Of a stretch of 64,000 nt of DNA, positions 42,640-51,628 are shown one piece after another (position 1 is the first letter of the stretch; each line of letters opens with the position of its first letter). The translations under genes and the position numbers were made by a program. The notes beneath the pieces were generated by a model. That model ran no database searches. It was not told the origin of the DNA and saw only the letters and a program-made list of their open reading frames with translations. This DNA is from Methylobacterium sp. Leaf465 (GTDB lineage Bacteria; Pseudomonadota; Alphaproteobacteria; Rhizobiales; Beijerinckiaceae). The stretch is taken from assembly GCF_001424705.1 (NCBI RefSeq), contig NZ_LMRA01000048.1:1-64000 (forward strand). Direction: 5' to 3'.

Positions 42640-44133
42640 TCAGGCAGCAGCCTCGTCGACCTTGTCCTCTTCCGCGAGACCAAGATCCTTGAGTTTCCGG
42701 TAAAGGGTAGATCGGCCAATTCCGAGGCGGCGTGAGACCTCGGACATTCGGCCGCGATAGAATTGGAGTGCGAAGCGAATGATCTCTGCTTCCAAGCCGT
42801 CCATCGTCTTCATCTCGCCGGTCTCTTCCGCGACCAGACTCATGGCATGCGGATCGCGCACTTCCACCCGGACGATCTCCCTCACGGGCTGCGGCGCGCC
42901 GCCCTGCACCATCGGCTGGATCGGTGCGGCGGGAATCCGGATGTCGAAGCCTTCTACCTGGGCGGCGATCTGCGGGAATTCGGACACCGTGAGTTCGTCG
43001 CCATCCGCCAGCACCACCGCGCGGAACAGAGCGTTTTCCAGTTGGCGGACGTTACCCGGCCAGCCGTACCGGGTTACGAGCGCCATCGCCTCGGGTGTGA
43101 TGGCTCTGACCTTCTTGCCTTCTTCGGCCGCGAAGCGCGCGCAAAAGGAGCGCACCAGATCAGGAATGTCCTCGCGGCGAGCCCGTAACGGCGGCAGCGT
43201 CATGGGGAAGACGTTCAGGCGATAATACAGGTCCTCGCGGAATCGGCCCTGCTTGACCAAGTCGAGGAGCGAGCGATTCGTCGCCGAGATCAGACGGATG
43301 TCCACCCGTACGCTGCGCTTTCCGCCCACCGGATCGACCTCACCTTCCTGGAGAGCGCGCAAAAGCTTCACCTGTGCATCGAGGGGCAGTTCGCCGATCT
43401 CGTCAAGGAAAAGCGTTCCACCCGAGGCTTCGACAAACTTGCCAACATGACGCTCGGTAGCGCCCGTGAAGGCGCCCTTCTCGTGGCCGAACAGGGTGGA
43501 CTCGACGAGGTTGTCGGGGATCGCGCCACAGTTGACGGTGACAAAGGCCTTGCCGCGTCGATCGCCGGACCCCTGGATCGCCCGTGCCAGCACCTCCTTG
43601 CCGACGCCGGACTCCCCTTCGATCAGCACCGGGATGTTCGATTTGGCCGAGCGCTCGGCGAGGCGGATCACGCGCTCCATATCCGGGCTCCGCGATGTCA
43701 GATCCTTGAAGCTCAGCGCGCCTGAGGCGCGCCGGCGCATGCGGCGGACCTCTTCCTCGAGCTGATCGACCTTCAGAGCGTTCTTGATCGAGACCTGCAG
43801 ACGCTCGGCACCGGCTGGCTTGACCACGAAATCCGTGGCGCCCGCACGCATCGCCGTGACAACGGCATCGATCGAGCCGTTCGAGGTCTGAACGATCACC
43901 GGCACGTCGAGGCCGGTTCTGCGCATCTCGGACATGACGCCCAGTCCATCGAGGCCACCGGGCATGACGAGGTCGAGAAGCACCACATCGATCGCATCGC
44001 CGGCGCGCAACGCCTCGAGGCCCTGCTCGCCACTCTCGGCCACCCGCGCCTCGAAGCCGAGGCGCCGAACCATCGTTTCGGCGAGGCGGCGCTGCACGGG
44101 ATCATCGTCGACGATCAGGACCGTTGTCGACAT
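42640..44133 (-). CDS. Sigma-54-dependent response regulator (NtrC-type)
   Basis: 497 residues from the ATG at 44133. The receiver domain (1-125) has the phosphoacceptor Asp54 in VVLLDLVMPGG. The AAA+ domain (about 165-400) has Walker A GESGVGKE, the sigma-54 contact GAFTGA in FGHEKGAFTGATERH, and Walker B LFLDEIGELPLD. The C-terminus is a Fis HTH (MSEVSRRLGIGRSTLYRKLK). Between AAA+ and HTH is an 80-residue linker. No histidine kinase is adjacent, so the partner is elsewhere. Confidence 0.93.
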   Translation of the reverse strand: MSTTVLIVDDDPVQRRLAETMVRRLGFEARVAESGEQGLEALRAGDAIDVVLLDLVMPGGLDGLGVMSEMRRTGLDVPVIVQTSNGSIDAVVTAMRAGATDFVVKPAGAERLQVSIKNALKVDQLEEEVRRMRRRASGALSFKDLTSRSPDMERVIRLAERSAKSNIPVLIEGESGVGKEVLARAIQGSGDRRGKAFVTVNCGAIPDNLVESTLFGHEKGAFTGATERHVGKFVEASGGTLFLDEIGELPLDAQVKLLRALQEGEVDPVGGKRSVRVDIRLISATNRSLLDLVKQGRFREDLYYRLNVFPMTLPPLRARREDIPDLVRSFCARFAAEEGKKVRAITPEAMALVTRYGWPGNVRQLENALFRAVVLADGDELTVSEFPQIAAQVEGFDIRIPAAPIQPMVQGGAPQPVREIVRVEVRDPHAMSLVAEETGEMKTMDGLEAEIIRFALQFYRGRMSEVSRRLGIGRSTLYRKLKDLGLAEEDKVDEAAA

Positions 44134-44429
44134 GGGGCAGCCTCGCTGTTCGCAAGCGGACGGCATCCGGCGACACGAGGGTCCTCCGGGCGTCATCGTC
44201 GCTGGCGTGTTTCGTTTCGAACCGCAGGGTGCCCCAAGAGCGTAAAGCCGTGCTTAACGACGATCCGACTTTTGCGTAGCGGAGAGCGTTCGGCACGCCC
44301 CCACTTCCACACCCGCTGACAAACTGTCCCGACCCGCAGGATTCTGATCGACTCAGATTGATCGGACGGCCTTTGCACTCGATATCACCGCGCACGGACC
44401 TGACCGGTCCGAGAGGGAACCAGATCATC

Positions 44430-46307
44430 ATGCCGAGCCGAGCCGTCGCCACTGCCAGTCATTCGGGCATCGTCGCGAATGCGGAAGGGGCCAGCGCTGC
44501 CAGAGCCGCCGCGCATGCGGCCGATCTGGGGGCTTTGCCGGAATGGGACCTTGCCGACCTGTATGCTGGGATCGATTCTGCCGATTTCTCGGCTGACCTG
44601 GTCCGAGCCGAAGCGGATTGTGCCCGGTTCTACGAGCGCTACGCCGGTCGCCTCGCCGAGATGGCGGCCGCGCCGGATGCCTCGGCCCAGCTAGCCGAGG
44701 CGGTCGCGACATACGAAGGCATCGAAGATCTGCTCGGACGCCTGATGTCTTTCGCGGGCTTGGTCTATTCCGGCGACACCACCGATGAGCTCAGGGAAAA
44801 ATTCTACGGAGACACGCAGGAGCGGCTGACGGCGGCCTCCAGCCATCTGTTGTTCTTTGCCCTCGAACTGAACCGCATCTCCGACGAGGCGATGGATCGG
44901 GCCATGGCGGATGGGCCGCTCAACCATTACGCGCCTTGGCTGGAAGACCTGCGGCGCGAGAAACCGTTCCAACTCGACGATCGCACCGAGAAACTTTTCC
45001 TTGAAAAGTCCGTCACCGGGCGCTCGGCCTGGAATCGGCTCTTCGACGGTACGATCGCGGCACTCCGCTTTCCCGTGCAGGGTGAGCAGCTCACCTTGGA
45101 GCCGACCCTCAACAAGCTTCAGGATCCGGATGGCGTCATTCGACAGGACGCTGCGGGCGCTCTCAGCGAAGTCTTCCGTGCGAACCTGCGCACCTTTACG
45201 CTGATCACCAACACGCTCGCCAAGGACAAGGAAATTTCCGACCGCTGGCGTGGCTTCAAGGACGTCGCGGATGCGCGTCATCTCTCGAATCGCGTCGAGC
45301 CCGAGGTGGTCGCCGCGATGGTGGAGGCTGTCCAGGCCGCGTATCCGCGGCTGTCGCACCGCTATTATCGCCTGAAGGCTAAGTGGTTCGGCGTCGAGGC
45401 TCTGCCCTATTGGGACCGAAACGCTCCTCTCCCCAAGGTCGATCAGCGCACCATTCCGTGGAGCGAAGCGCGTGACACTGTCCTCGACGCCTACCAGGCG
45501 TTCTCTCCGCAGATGGCCGACATCGCCCGGACGTTCTTCGACCGCAACTGGATCGACGCTCCGACCCGCCCCGGAAAGGCGCCCGGCGCCTTCGCGCACC
45601 CGACCGTGCCCTCGGCCCACCCCTACGTCCTGGTCAACTACCAGGGCAAGCCGCGGGACGTGATGACCCTGGCGCACGAGCTCGGCCACGGCGTGCATCA
45701 GGTTCTCGCCGGCCCGAACGGCGCCCTGATGGCGCCTACGCCTCTGACCCTAGCCGAGACTGCCAGCGTCTTCGGTGAGATGCTGACCTTCCGCCGCCTC
45801 CTAGCCGCCACCACGAACACGAACCAGCGCCGCGCCATGCTGGCGGCGAAGGTCGAGGACATGATCAACACGGTCGTGCGCCAGATCGCGTTCTACGCCT
45901 TCGAGCGGAAGGTCCACCTCGCCCGGGCACAGGGCGAGCTGACCGCCGAGCAGATCAACGGCCTCTGGATGTCGGTTCAGTCCGAGAGCCTTGGTCCGGC
46001 GATCGCGCTTGATGCGGGCTACGAGCCGTTCTGGGCCTACATCCCTCACTTTATCCATTCGCCATTCTACGTCTATGCCTATGCTTTCGGCGATTGCCTC
46101 GTGAACTCGCTCTACGGCGTCTACGCCAAGGCGGAAGACGGGTTCGTGGAGCGCTACTTCGCCCTCCTGTCGGCTGGCGGTGCCAAGCCCTACGGCGAAC
46201 TCCTGGGCCCCTTCGGCCTTGACGCCCGCGACCCTGGCTTCTGGCAGATCGGACTCTCGATGATCGAGGGCATGATAGTCGAACTTGAAGGGATGGAGGC
46301 TGCATAA
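44430..46307 (+). CDS. M3-family oligoendopeptidase (PepF-like)
   Basis: 625 residues from the ATG at 44430 (GAGAGGG upstream). The zinc motif HELGHG places His416 and His420 with Glu417 in MTLAHELGHGVHQVLAGPNG, and the third ligand Glu lies in LAETASVFGEMLTF. The N-terminal helical domain and the family end, FWQIGLSMIEGMIVELE, are typical. It is cytosolic and cleaves short peptides. Length matches the family (about 600). Confidence 0.93.
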   Translation: MPSRAVATASHSGIVANAEGASAARAAAHAADLGALPEWDLADLYAGIDSADFSADLVRAEADCARFYERYAGRLAEMAAAPDASAQLAEAVATYEGIEDLLGRLMSFAGLVYSGDTTDELREKFYGDTQERLTAASSHLLFFALELNRISDEAMDRAMADGPLNHYAPWLEDLRREKPFQLDDRTEKLFLEKSVTGRSAWNRLFDGTIAALRFPVQGEQLTLEPTLNKLQDPDGVIRQDAAGALSEVFRANLRTFTLITNTLAKDKEISDRWRGFKDVADARHLSNRVEPEVVAAMVEAVQAAYPRLSHRYYRLKAKWFGVEALPYWDRNAPLPKVDQRTIPWSEARDTVLDAYQAFSPQMADIARTFFDRNWIDAPTRPGKAPGAFAHPTVPSAHPYVLVNYQGKPRDVMTLAHELGHGVHQVLAGPNGALMAPTPLTLAETASVFGEMLTFRRLLAATTNTNQRRAMLAAKVEDMINTVVRQIAFYAFERKVHLARAQGELTAEQINGLWMSVQSESLGPAIALDAGYEPFWAYIPHFIHSPFYVYAYAFGDCLVNSLYGVYAKAEDGFVERYFALLSAGGAKPYGELLGPFGLDARDPGFWQIGLSMIEGMIVELEGMEAA

Positions 46308-46651
46308 GCGCTCAACGATATGAGCGATGGAAGGAGGACGCCTTTCGGTGTTCGTCCTGGACAAACGGGGGGTGGTTCGTCGGTGGACCCGGCGCCTCGC
46401 TCGTCCCGGGCTGACCAACTCGTCCCGTGGCATCGCGAAGGGCGATCCAAGTGGAACATGCCGGAGCTGTAAGGGTAATTCGCGAGCTCGCCACCGGTGA
46501 GAGTGACGTCGGCTGACTGAAACGCCCAATTCTCGACGATCGGCCCGGCACTGGACTGTCGAGCCGCGACCCATGAGCCCGCTGCCCTGGCGTGATCGAT
46601 CACTGCGCTTATCTCCGAAAAAAGTTTCTCCCGACGAGTTGATTGATCCCG
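46308..46651. other. Intergenic region with a possible gene relic
   Basis: No intact gene. The region holds a Shine-Dalgarno followed by a GTG opening an IscB-like N-terminus (separate entry). The last 40 bases before 46652 (AAAAAAGTTTCTCC) are the likely leader of the ABC1-kinase gene. Confidence 0.4.
46348..46501 (+). pseudogene. Possible relic of an IscB-type (RRXRR/HNH) gene
   Basis: AAGGAGG at 46331-46337 precedes a GTG at 46348 that encodes VFVLDKRG, the invariant start of IscB-family proteins. Thereafter that frame loses similarity. After a +1 shift, 46445-46501 reads IQVEHAGAVRVIRELATGE, weakly like the E-L-x-HRG-x-x-I stretch of IscB. No HNH or RuvC residues remain. The match is short and may be chance. 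Confidence 0.2.
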
Positions 46652-48016
46652 ATGGCCGACACCGATCGTGAAGCCAACCGCTTCTCCGCCCGCGCAAGTC
46701 GCTATGCCCGCGTCGGCGCCAATGTCGGAGGGGTGGCGGCGCGCATGGCCGGCGCGAAGCTGTTCGGCGGAAAGGAGGCTCCGACCAATGCGGCAGCCCT
46801 GGCGCAGGCCCTAGGCGGTTTGAAGGGCCCGATCATGAAGGTGGCGCAGCTTTTGGCGACGGTGCCGGACCTGTTGCCGCCCGATTACGCCACCGAACTG
46901 CAGAAGCTTCAGGCCGATGCGCCTCCGATGGGCGCCGCTTTCGTCAAGCGACGCATGATCGCCGAACTGGGGGCCAATTGGCAGACCCGATTCCGGACCT
47001 TCGACCTCAAACCGGCGGCAGCTGCCTCCCTCGGTCAGGTCCACCGCGCCACGGCCCTCGACGGCACGCACCTCGCTTGCAAGCTTCAGTACCCGGATAT
47101 GCAATCGGCCGTAGAGGCCGACCTTAAACAGCTTGAAGTCGCATTCGCCCTGCATCGGCGGATGTCCTCGTGGCTCGATACCCGTGAGATCGCAAAAGAA
47201 ATCGGTGCCCGTGTCCGCGAGGAACTCGACTACGAGCGCGAGGCCAAGCATGCCGTCCTCTACGGCGACGTCCTTCGCGACGTCGATGCGGTCCGCGTGC
47301 CCGCCATCCACAAGGATCTCTCGACGAAGCGTCTCCTGACGCTCGGCTGGCTCGACGGGCAGCGCATCCTCGATTTCGCCGAGAGTCCAGTAGACGTCCG
47401 CAATCGTCTGGCCCGGTCGATGTTCAAGGCCTGGTGGCATCCGTTCAGCCGTGCCGCCGTCATTCACGGCGATCCACACCTTGGCAATTACACGGTCTTC
47501 TCAGAAGGGGGCGAAGCGCGGGGGATCAACCTGCTCGACTACGGCTGCGTCCGCATCTTCCATCCACGCTTCGTCGGCGGTGTCGTCGACCTGTATCGGG
47601 GCCTGCTCACCAACGACAACGCACGCATCGTCCATGCCTACGAGACCTGGGGGTTCAAGAATCTCAACAAGGAACTCGTCGAAATCCTGAATATCTGGGC
47701 GCGCTTTATCTATGGGCCGATCCTGGAAGATCGCACGCGAACCGTGGCCGACGGGGTCAAGCCCGGCGAGTATGGGCGCCGACAAGCCTTCGAGGTTCAT
47801 CAGGCCCTGAAGGCACGCGGTCCGGTTACGATCCCGCAGGAATTCGTCTTCATGGACCGGGCGGCGGTCGGCCTCGGCGCCGTCTTCCTGCATCTCCGGT
47901 CGGAGCTGAACTATCACCAGTTGTTCGAGGCCGAGATCGACCGTTTCTCCCTCGCGGATCTCGAAGAGCGACAGGGCGAGGCACTGGCAAAGGCAGGACT
48001 TGCTTCTCCGGCTTGA
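46652..48016 (+). CDS. ABC1/AarF (UbiB-like) atypical kinase
   Basis: 454 residues; the TTG at 46643 is an alternative start. The atypical kinase motifs are the variant K-x-GQ helix GLKGPIMKVAQLLAT (KVAQ instead of KxGQ), AAASLGQVHRATALDGTHLA with the Ala-rich loop, HGDPHLGNY (catalytic Asp/Asn) and LLDYG (metal Asp). Members support ubiquinone biosynthesis or lipid handling. The substitution in KxGQ is common in alphaproteobacterial paralogues, so I do not call it ubiB itself. Confidence 0.87.
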   Translation: MADTDREANRFSARASRYARVGANVGGVAARMAGAKLFGGKEAPTNAAALAQALGGLKGPIMKVAQLLATVPDLLPPDYATELQKLQADAPPMGAAFVKRRMIAELGANWQTRFRTFDLKPAAAASLGQVHRATALDGTHLACKLQYPDMQSAVEADLKQLEVAFALHRRMSSWLDTREIAKEIGARVREELDYEREAKHAVLYGDVLRDVDAVRVPAIHKDLSTKRLLTLGWLDGQRILDFAESPVDVRNRLARSMFKAWWHPFSRAAVIHGDPHLGNYTVFSEGGEARGINLLDYGCVRIFHPRFVGGVVDLYRGLLTNDNARIVHAYETWGFKNLNKELVEILNIWARFIYGPILEDRTRTVADGVKPGEYGRRQAFEVHQALKARGPVTIPQEFVFMDRAAVGLGAVFLHLRSELNYHQLFEAEIDRFSLADLEERQGEALAKAGLASPA

Positions 48017-48094
48017 AAGCGTGGCCACAAAAAGCCGTTCGAGGCGATTGCCGGGCCCGCATGTCGATTGCGAGCGACCTTGGCTTGCGCTAAA

Positions 48095-48130
48095 TCCCCT
48101 TGGAACAAATCAAGATGATGCCCAAGGGGA
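48095..48130 (+). promoter_or_regulatory. Inverted repeat covering the oxidase IV ribosome-binding site
   Basis: TCCCCTTGG (48095-48103) and CCAAGGGGA (48122-48130) form a perfect 9-bp stem with an 18-nt loop. The right arm contains AAGGGGA, the Shine-Dalgarno of the gene starting at 48141. In RNA the stem would hide that site; in DNA it could be an operator. Confidence 0.5.
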
Positions 48131-48140
48131 CGCCCACAAG

Positions 48141-48434
48141 ATGGCTGATACCAAGACCGTGTCCGGCGCACATTACAGCCCGGCGATGGATGAGAAGACC
48201 CACGAGCAGACCTATCGCGGCTTCGTTCGATTCGTAGAGATCGGCACCGGTGTCGTGCTGTGTTGGGTTCTGGCCCTGGCGGTCGGCGGTATCCGCGAGG
48301 CCTGGCTGACGGCGATCTTCGGTGTGATCCTCTCCGGTATCGCCGGTGCGGTGGGTGCTCTCGCCCCCGCGATCGGCTGGAAGGCCCCCCTGGCGGTCGG
48401 CATCCTGCTGGCGCTGTACCTCGCTTTCGCCTGA
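48141..48434 (+). CDS. aa3-type cytochrome c oxidase subunit IV
   Basis: 97 residues. The N-terminal region (HEQTYRGFVRFVEIGTGVVL) is the short bacterial CoxIV domain seen as the fourth subunit of aa3 oxidase. Unlike the minimal 45-50 residue form it continues with two further hydrophobic segments (WLTAIFGVILSGIAGAVGAL and PLAVGILLALYLAFA). It stands just ahead of the transhydrogenase genes, a common order in Rhizobiales. Membrane protein; the extended form may have a different partner. Confidence 0.75.
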   Translation: MADTKTVSGAHYSPAMDEKTHEQTYRGFVRFVEIGTGVVLCWVLALAVGGIREAWLTAIFGVILSGIAGAVGALAPAIGWKAPLAVGILLALYLAFA

Positions 48435-48503
48435 TCCCTCTCCAACCACAACTTGACTGATTTGCGGGTCGCCTTCGGGCCGTCCTTTAAGGAGCATTCC
48501 TGC

Positions 48504-49643
48504 ATGCGCATCGCTATATTATCGGAAACCGATCCCGCGGAGCCGCGGGTCGCGGCGGTGCCAGAGACGGTCAAAAAGTTCATCGGCCTCGGGGCCGACG
48601 TCACCGTCCAGTCTGGTGCCGGTCTGAAGGCCGGCGTTCGGGATGCCGATTACGAGGCCGCCGGGGCCTCCATCGCCGGATCGGCCTCCGAGGCCGCCGG
48701 GTCCGCAGACCTTGTTCTGAAGGTCCGGCGTCCCTCGGCCGAGGAGATCGCCCTCTTGCCGCGCGGCGCCACGGTCATCGCCATCATGGATCCGTACGGC
48801 CACGAGGCCGAACTCGGCGCCATGGCGGAGGCCGGTCTCGACGCCTTTGCTATGGAGCTGATGCCCCGCATCACCCGCGCGCAGGTGATGGACGTGCTGT
48901 CGTCCCAGGCCAACCTTGCGGGTTACCGCGCCGTGGTCGACGGCGCGTCCGAATACGGTCGTGCCATGCCCATGATGATGACCGCCGCCGGAACCGTACC
49001 GGCCGCCCGCGTCTTCGTCATGGGCGTCGGCGTTGCCGGCCTCCAGGCTATCGCAACGGCCCGCCGGATGGGCGCGGTGGTCACCGCCACCGACGTGCGC
49101 CCGGCCACCAAGGAGCAGGTCGAATCCCTCGGTGCCAAGTTCGTCGCGGTCGAAGATGAGGAGTTCAAGCAGGCCGAGACTTCCGGCGGATACGCCAAGG
49201 AGATGTCGACCGAGTACAAGAAGAAGCAGGCCGACCTCGTCACAACCCACATCGCCAAACAGGACATCGTCATTACCACGGCGCTGATTCCGGGCCGGCC
49301 GGCGCCGAAGCTTGTCTCGGAGGCGATGGTCGCCTCCATGAAGCCCGGCTCGGTCCTGGTCGACCTTGCAGTCGAGCGCGGCGGCAACGTCGAGGGCGCC
49401 AAGCCCGGCGAAGTCGTGGTGACCGACAAGGGGGTGAAGATCGTCGGCCATCTCAACGTGGCCGGCCGCCTCGCGGCGACGGCCTCCAGCCTCTACGCCC
49501 GCAACCTCTACGCCTTCGTCGAGACCCTGGTCGACAAGGAGTCCAAGGCCCTGGCGGTGAAGTGGGACGACGAACTCGTCAAGGCGACCAACCTGACCCG
49601 CGACGGTCAGGTCTCGCACCCCTCGTTCCAGCCCCAATCCTGA
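48504..49643 (+). CDS. pntA: NAD(P) transhydrogenase alpha subunit part 1
   Basis: 379 residues from the ATG at 48504 (AAGGAG nearby). This is the NAD(H)-binding domain [60 protein letters not shown] and [20 protein letters not shown] are diagnostic. In this organism the alpha chain is split, as in Rhodospirillum rubrum (pntAA/pntAB/pntB). The enzyme couples proton entry to hydride transfer from NADH to NADP. Confidence 0.95.
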   Translation: MRIAILSETDPAEPRVAAVPETVKKFIGLGADVTVQSGAGLKAGVRDADYEAAGASIAGSASEAAGSADLVLKVRRPSAEEIALLPRGATVIAIMDPYGHEAELGAMAEAGLDAFAMELMPRITRAQVMDVLSSQANLAGYRAVVDGASEYGRAMPMMMTAAGTVPAARVFVMGVGVAGLQAIATARRMGAVVTATDVRPATKEQVESLGAKFVAVEDEEFKQAETSGGYAKEMSTEYKKKQADLVTTHIAKQDIVITTALIPGRPAPKLVSEAMVASMKPGSVLVDLAVERGGNVEGAKPGEVVVTDKGVKIVGHLNVAGRLAATASSLYARNLYAFVETLVDKESKALAVKWDDELVKATNLTRDGQVSHPSFQPQS

Positions 49644-49660
49644 TCCCGCCGGAGGATACG

Positions 49661-50110
49661 ATGGCTATGCTTCCCCCCGATCAGGCCGCCGAGCAGGCGC
49701 GCGCCGCCGCCGCCGCGGCCCGAACTGCCGCTGACATCGCGCAGCAGCACGCGCTCCAGGCGCAGAAATACGCCGACGGCCTCGGTCACGGCCTCAGCGC
49801 CGTGACTCACGGAGCCGTCGACCCGACGGTCTTCCAGCTCGCGATCTTCGTCCTGGCAATCTTCGTGGGCTACTATGTTGTCTGGTCAGTCACCCCGGCC
49901 CTGCACACGCCGCTGATGTCCGTCACCAACGCGATCTCGTCGGTCATCATCGTCGGCGCCCTGCTCGCCGCCGGCGTGCCTTACGTCGAGCACGGCACCG
50001 GCTGGGCCCGCTTCTTCGGCTTCGTCGGCATCATCCTCGCCAGCGTGAACATCTTCGGCGGGTTCCTTGTCACTCAGCGCATGCTCGGCATGTACAAGAA
50101 GAAGGCCTGA
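49661..50110 (+). CDS. pntAB: NAD(P) transhydrogenase alpha subunit part 2
   Basis: 149 residues. An Ala-rich helical N-terminus of about 50 residues is longer than in minimal PntAB. Then come membrane helices including [20 protein letters not shown], the [20 protein letters not shown] motif lining the proton channel, and [16 protein letters not shown] at the end. It lies 17 nt after pntA and 3 nt before pntB. Confidence 0.93.
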   Translation: MAMLPPDQAAEQARAAAAAARTAADIAQQHALQAQKYADGLGHGLSAVTHGAVDPTVFQLAIFVLAIFVGYYVVWSVTPALHTPLMSVTNAISSVIIVGALLAAGVPYVEHGTGWARFFGFVGIILASVNIFGGFLVTQRMLGMYKKKA

Positions 50111-50113
50111 GAC

Positions 50114-51514
50114 ATGTCCCAGAACGTCTCATCCCTTCTCTACATCGTCTCCGGCGTCCTGTTCATCATGGCGCTGCGGGGGCTCTCGCACCCGACCACT
50201 TCGCGACAGGGCAACCTGTACGGCATGATCGGCATGGGCCTCGCCATGCTCACCACCCTGGTCGGCCATCCGCCAGCCGGGCTCGGCGCCTGGGTCATTG
50301 TCATCTTAGGACTCGCCATCGGCGGCGGTGCCGGCGCAGTCATCGCCAAGCGTGTGCCGATGACGGCGATGCCGCAGCTCGTGGCCGCCTTCCACTCCCT
50401 CGTCGGCCTTGCGGCCGTAATGGGCGCGGCGGCAACGCTCTACGCGCCGCAGGCGGTCGGAATCCTCGAGAACGGCCACATTCACAAGGAATCGCTGTTC
50501 GAAATGGCGCTCGGCGTCGCCATCGGCGCCATCACCTTCACGGGCTCGGTCATCGCGTTCCTGAAGCTCGATGGCCGTATGTCCGGCAAGCCGATCATGC
50601 TGCCGCAGCGGCACCTCATCAACATCGGCCTCGGCGTCGCCCTGGTGGTGCTAATCGCAATCTTCATCGGCAACGAGAGCAAGGCGATCTTTTGGCTGAT
50701 CGTGCTGCTGTCCTTCGTACTCGGCGGCCTCCTCATCATTCCGATCGGCGGCGCGGACATGCCCGTCGTCGTCTCGATGCTGAACTCCTACTCGGGCTGG
50801 GCCGCGGCTGGTATCGGCTTCACCCTGGGCAACCTCGCGCTCATCATCACGGGTGCGCTGGTCGGATCGTCCGGTGCGATCCTGTCCTACATTATGTGCA
50901 AGGCGATGAACCGCTCGTTCGTCTCCGTCATCCTCGGTGGCTTCGGCGGTGACGCCGCAGCAACCGGCGCCGGTGGCGCTGTCGAGACCCGTCCGGTCAA
51001 GCAGGGCTCGGCCGACGACGCGGCCTATATCATGAAGAACGCCGAGCGCGTCATCATCGTGCCGGGCTACGGCATGGCTGTAGCCCAGGCCCAGCACAGC
51101 CTTCGCGAGATGGTCGATATGCTCAAGAAGGAAGGTGTGGACGTGAAGTACGCGATCCATCCGGTCGCCGGCCGCATGCCCGGTCACATGAACGTGCTGC
51201 TCGCCGAGGCGAACGTGCCCTACGACGAGGTCTTCGAGTTGGAGGACATCAACGGCGAGTTCCCGCAAGCCGACGTGGCCTTCGTGATTGGCGCCAACGA
51301 CGTCACCAACCCGGCGGCCAAGACCGACAAAGCTTCGCCGATCTACGGCATGCCGATCCTGGACGTCGAGAAGGCCAAGACCGTCCTGTTCATCAAGCGC
51401 GGCATGGGCTCAGGTTACGCCGGCGTCGAGAACGAGGTGTTCTTCCGCGACAACACCATGATGCTGTTCGGTGACGCCAAGAAGGTGGTCGACAACATCC
51501 TCAAGAATCTCTGA
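50114..51514 (+). CDS. pntB: NAD(P) transhydrogenase beta subunit
   Basis: 466 residues. Membrane part of about nine helices (residues 1-270), then the NADP-binding domain III with VIIVPGYGMAVAQAQHSLRE, HPVAGRMPGHMNVLLAEANV, FVIGANDVTNPAAKTD and GSGYAGVENEVFFRDNTMML. All landmarks are present. Followed by a strong terminator, so the oxidase IV-pnt operon ends here. Confidence 0.96.
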   Translation: MSQNVSSLLYIVSGVLFIMALRGLSHPTTSRQGNLYGMIGMGLAMLTTLVGHPPAGLGAWVIVILGLAIGGGAGAVIAKRVPMTAMPQLVAAFHSLVGLAAVMGAAATLYAPQAVGILENGHIHKESLFEMALGVAIGAITFTGSVIAFLKLDGRMSGKPIMLPQRHLINIGLGVALVVLIAIFIGNESKAIFWLIVLLSFVLGGLLIIPIGGADMPVVVSMLNSYSGWAAAGIGFTLGNLALIITGALVGSSGAILSYIMCKAMNRSFVSVILGGFGGDAAATGAGGAVETRPVKQGSADDAAYIMKNAERVIIVPGYGMAVAQAQHSLREMVDMLKKEGVDVKYAIHPVAGRMPGHMNVLLAEANVPYDEVFELEDINGEFPQADVAFVIGANDVTNPAAKTDKASPIYGMPILDVEKAKTVLFIKRGMGSGYAGVENEVFFRDNTMMLFGDAKKVVDNILKNL

Positions 51515-51551
51515 TGCGACCGCGGGCGATGGCCCGCGGGACCTTCCTCGA

Positions 51552-51580
51552 GGGGCCGGCGCATGTTCGCCGGCCCCTTT
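51552..51580 (+). terminator. Rho-independent terminator after pntB
   Basis: GGGGCCGGC (51552-51560) pairs with GCCGGCCCC (51569-51577), eight-nt loop, then TTT. The ATG at 51563, sometimes a candidate recJ start, lies in the loop of this hairpin. Confidence 0.85.
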
Positions 51581-51628
51581 GTCGTTTCGGATGCAGTCCT
51601 GCGTCCCAGATGGCGCTATGATCCCCCC

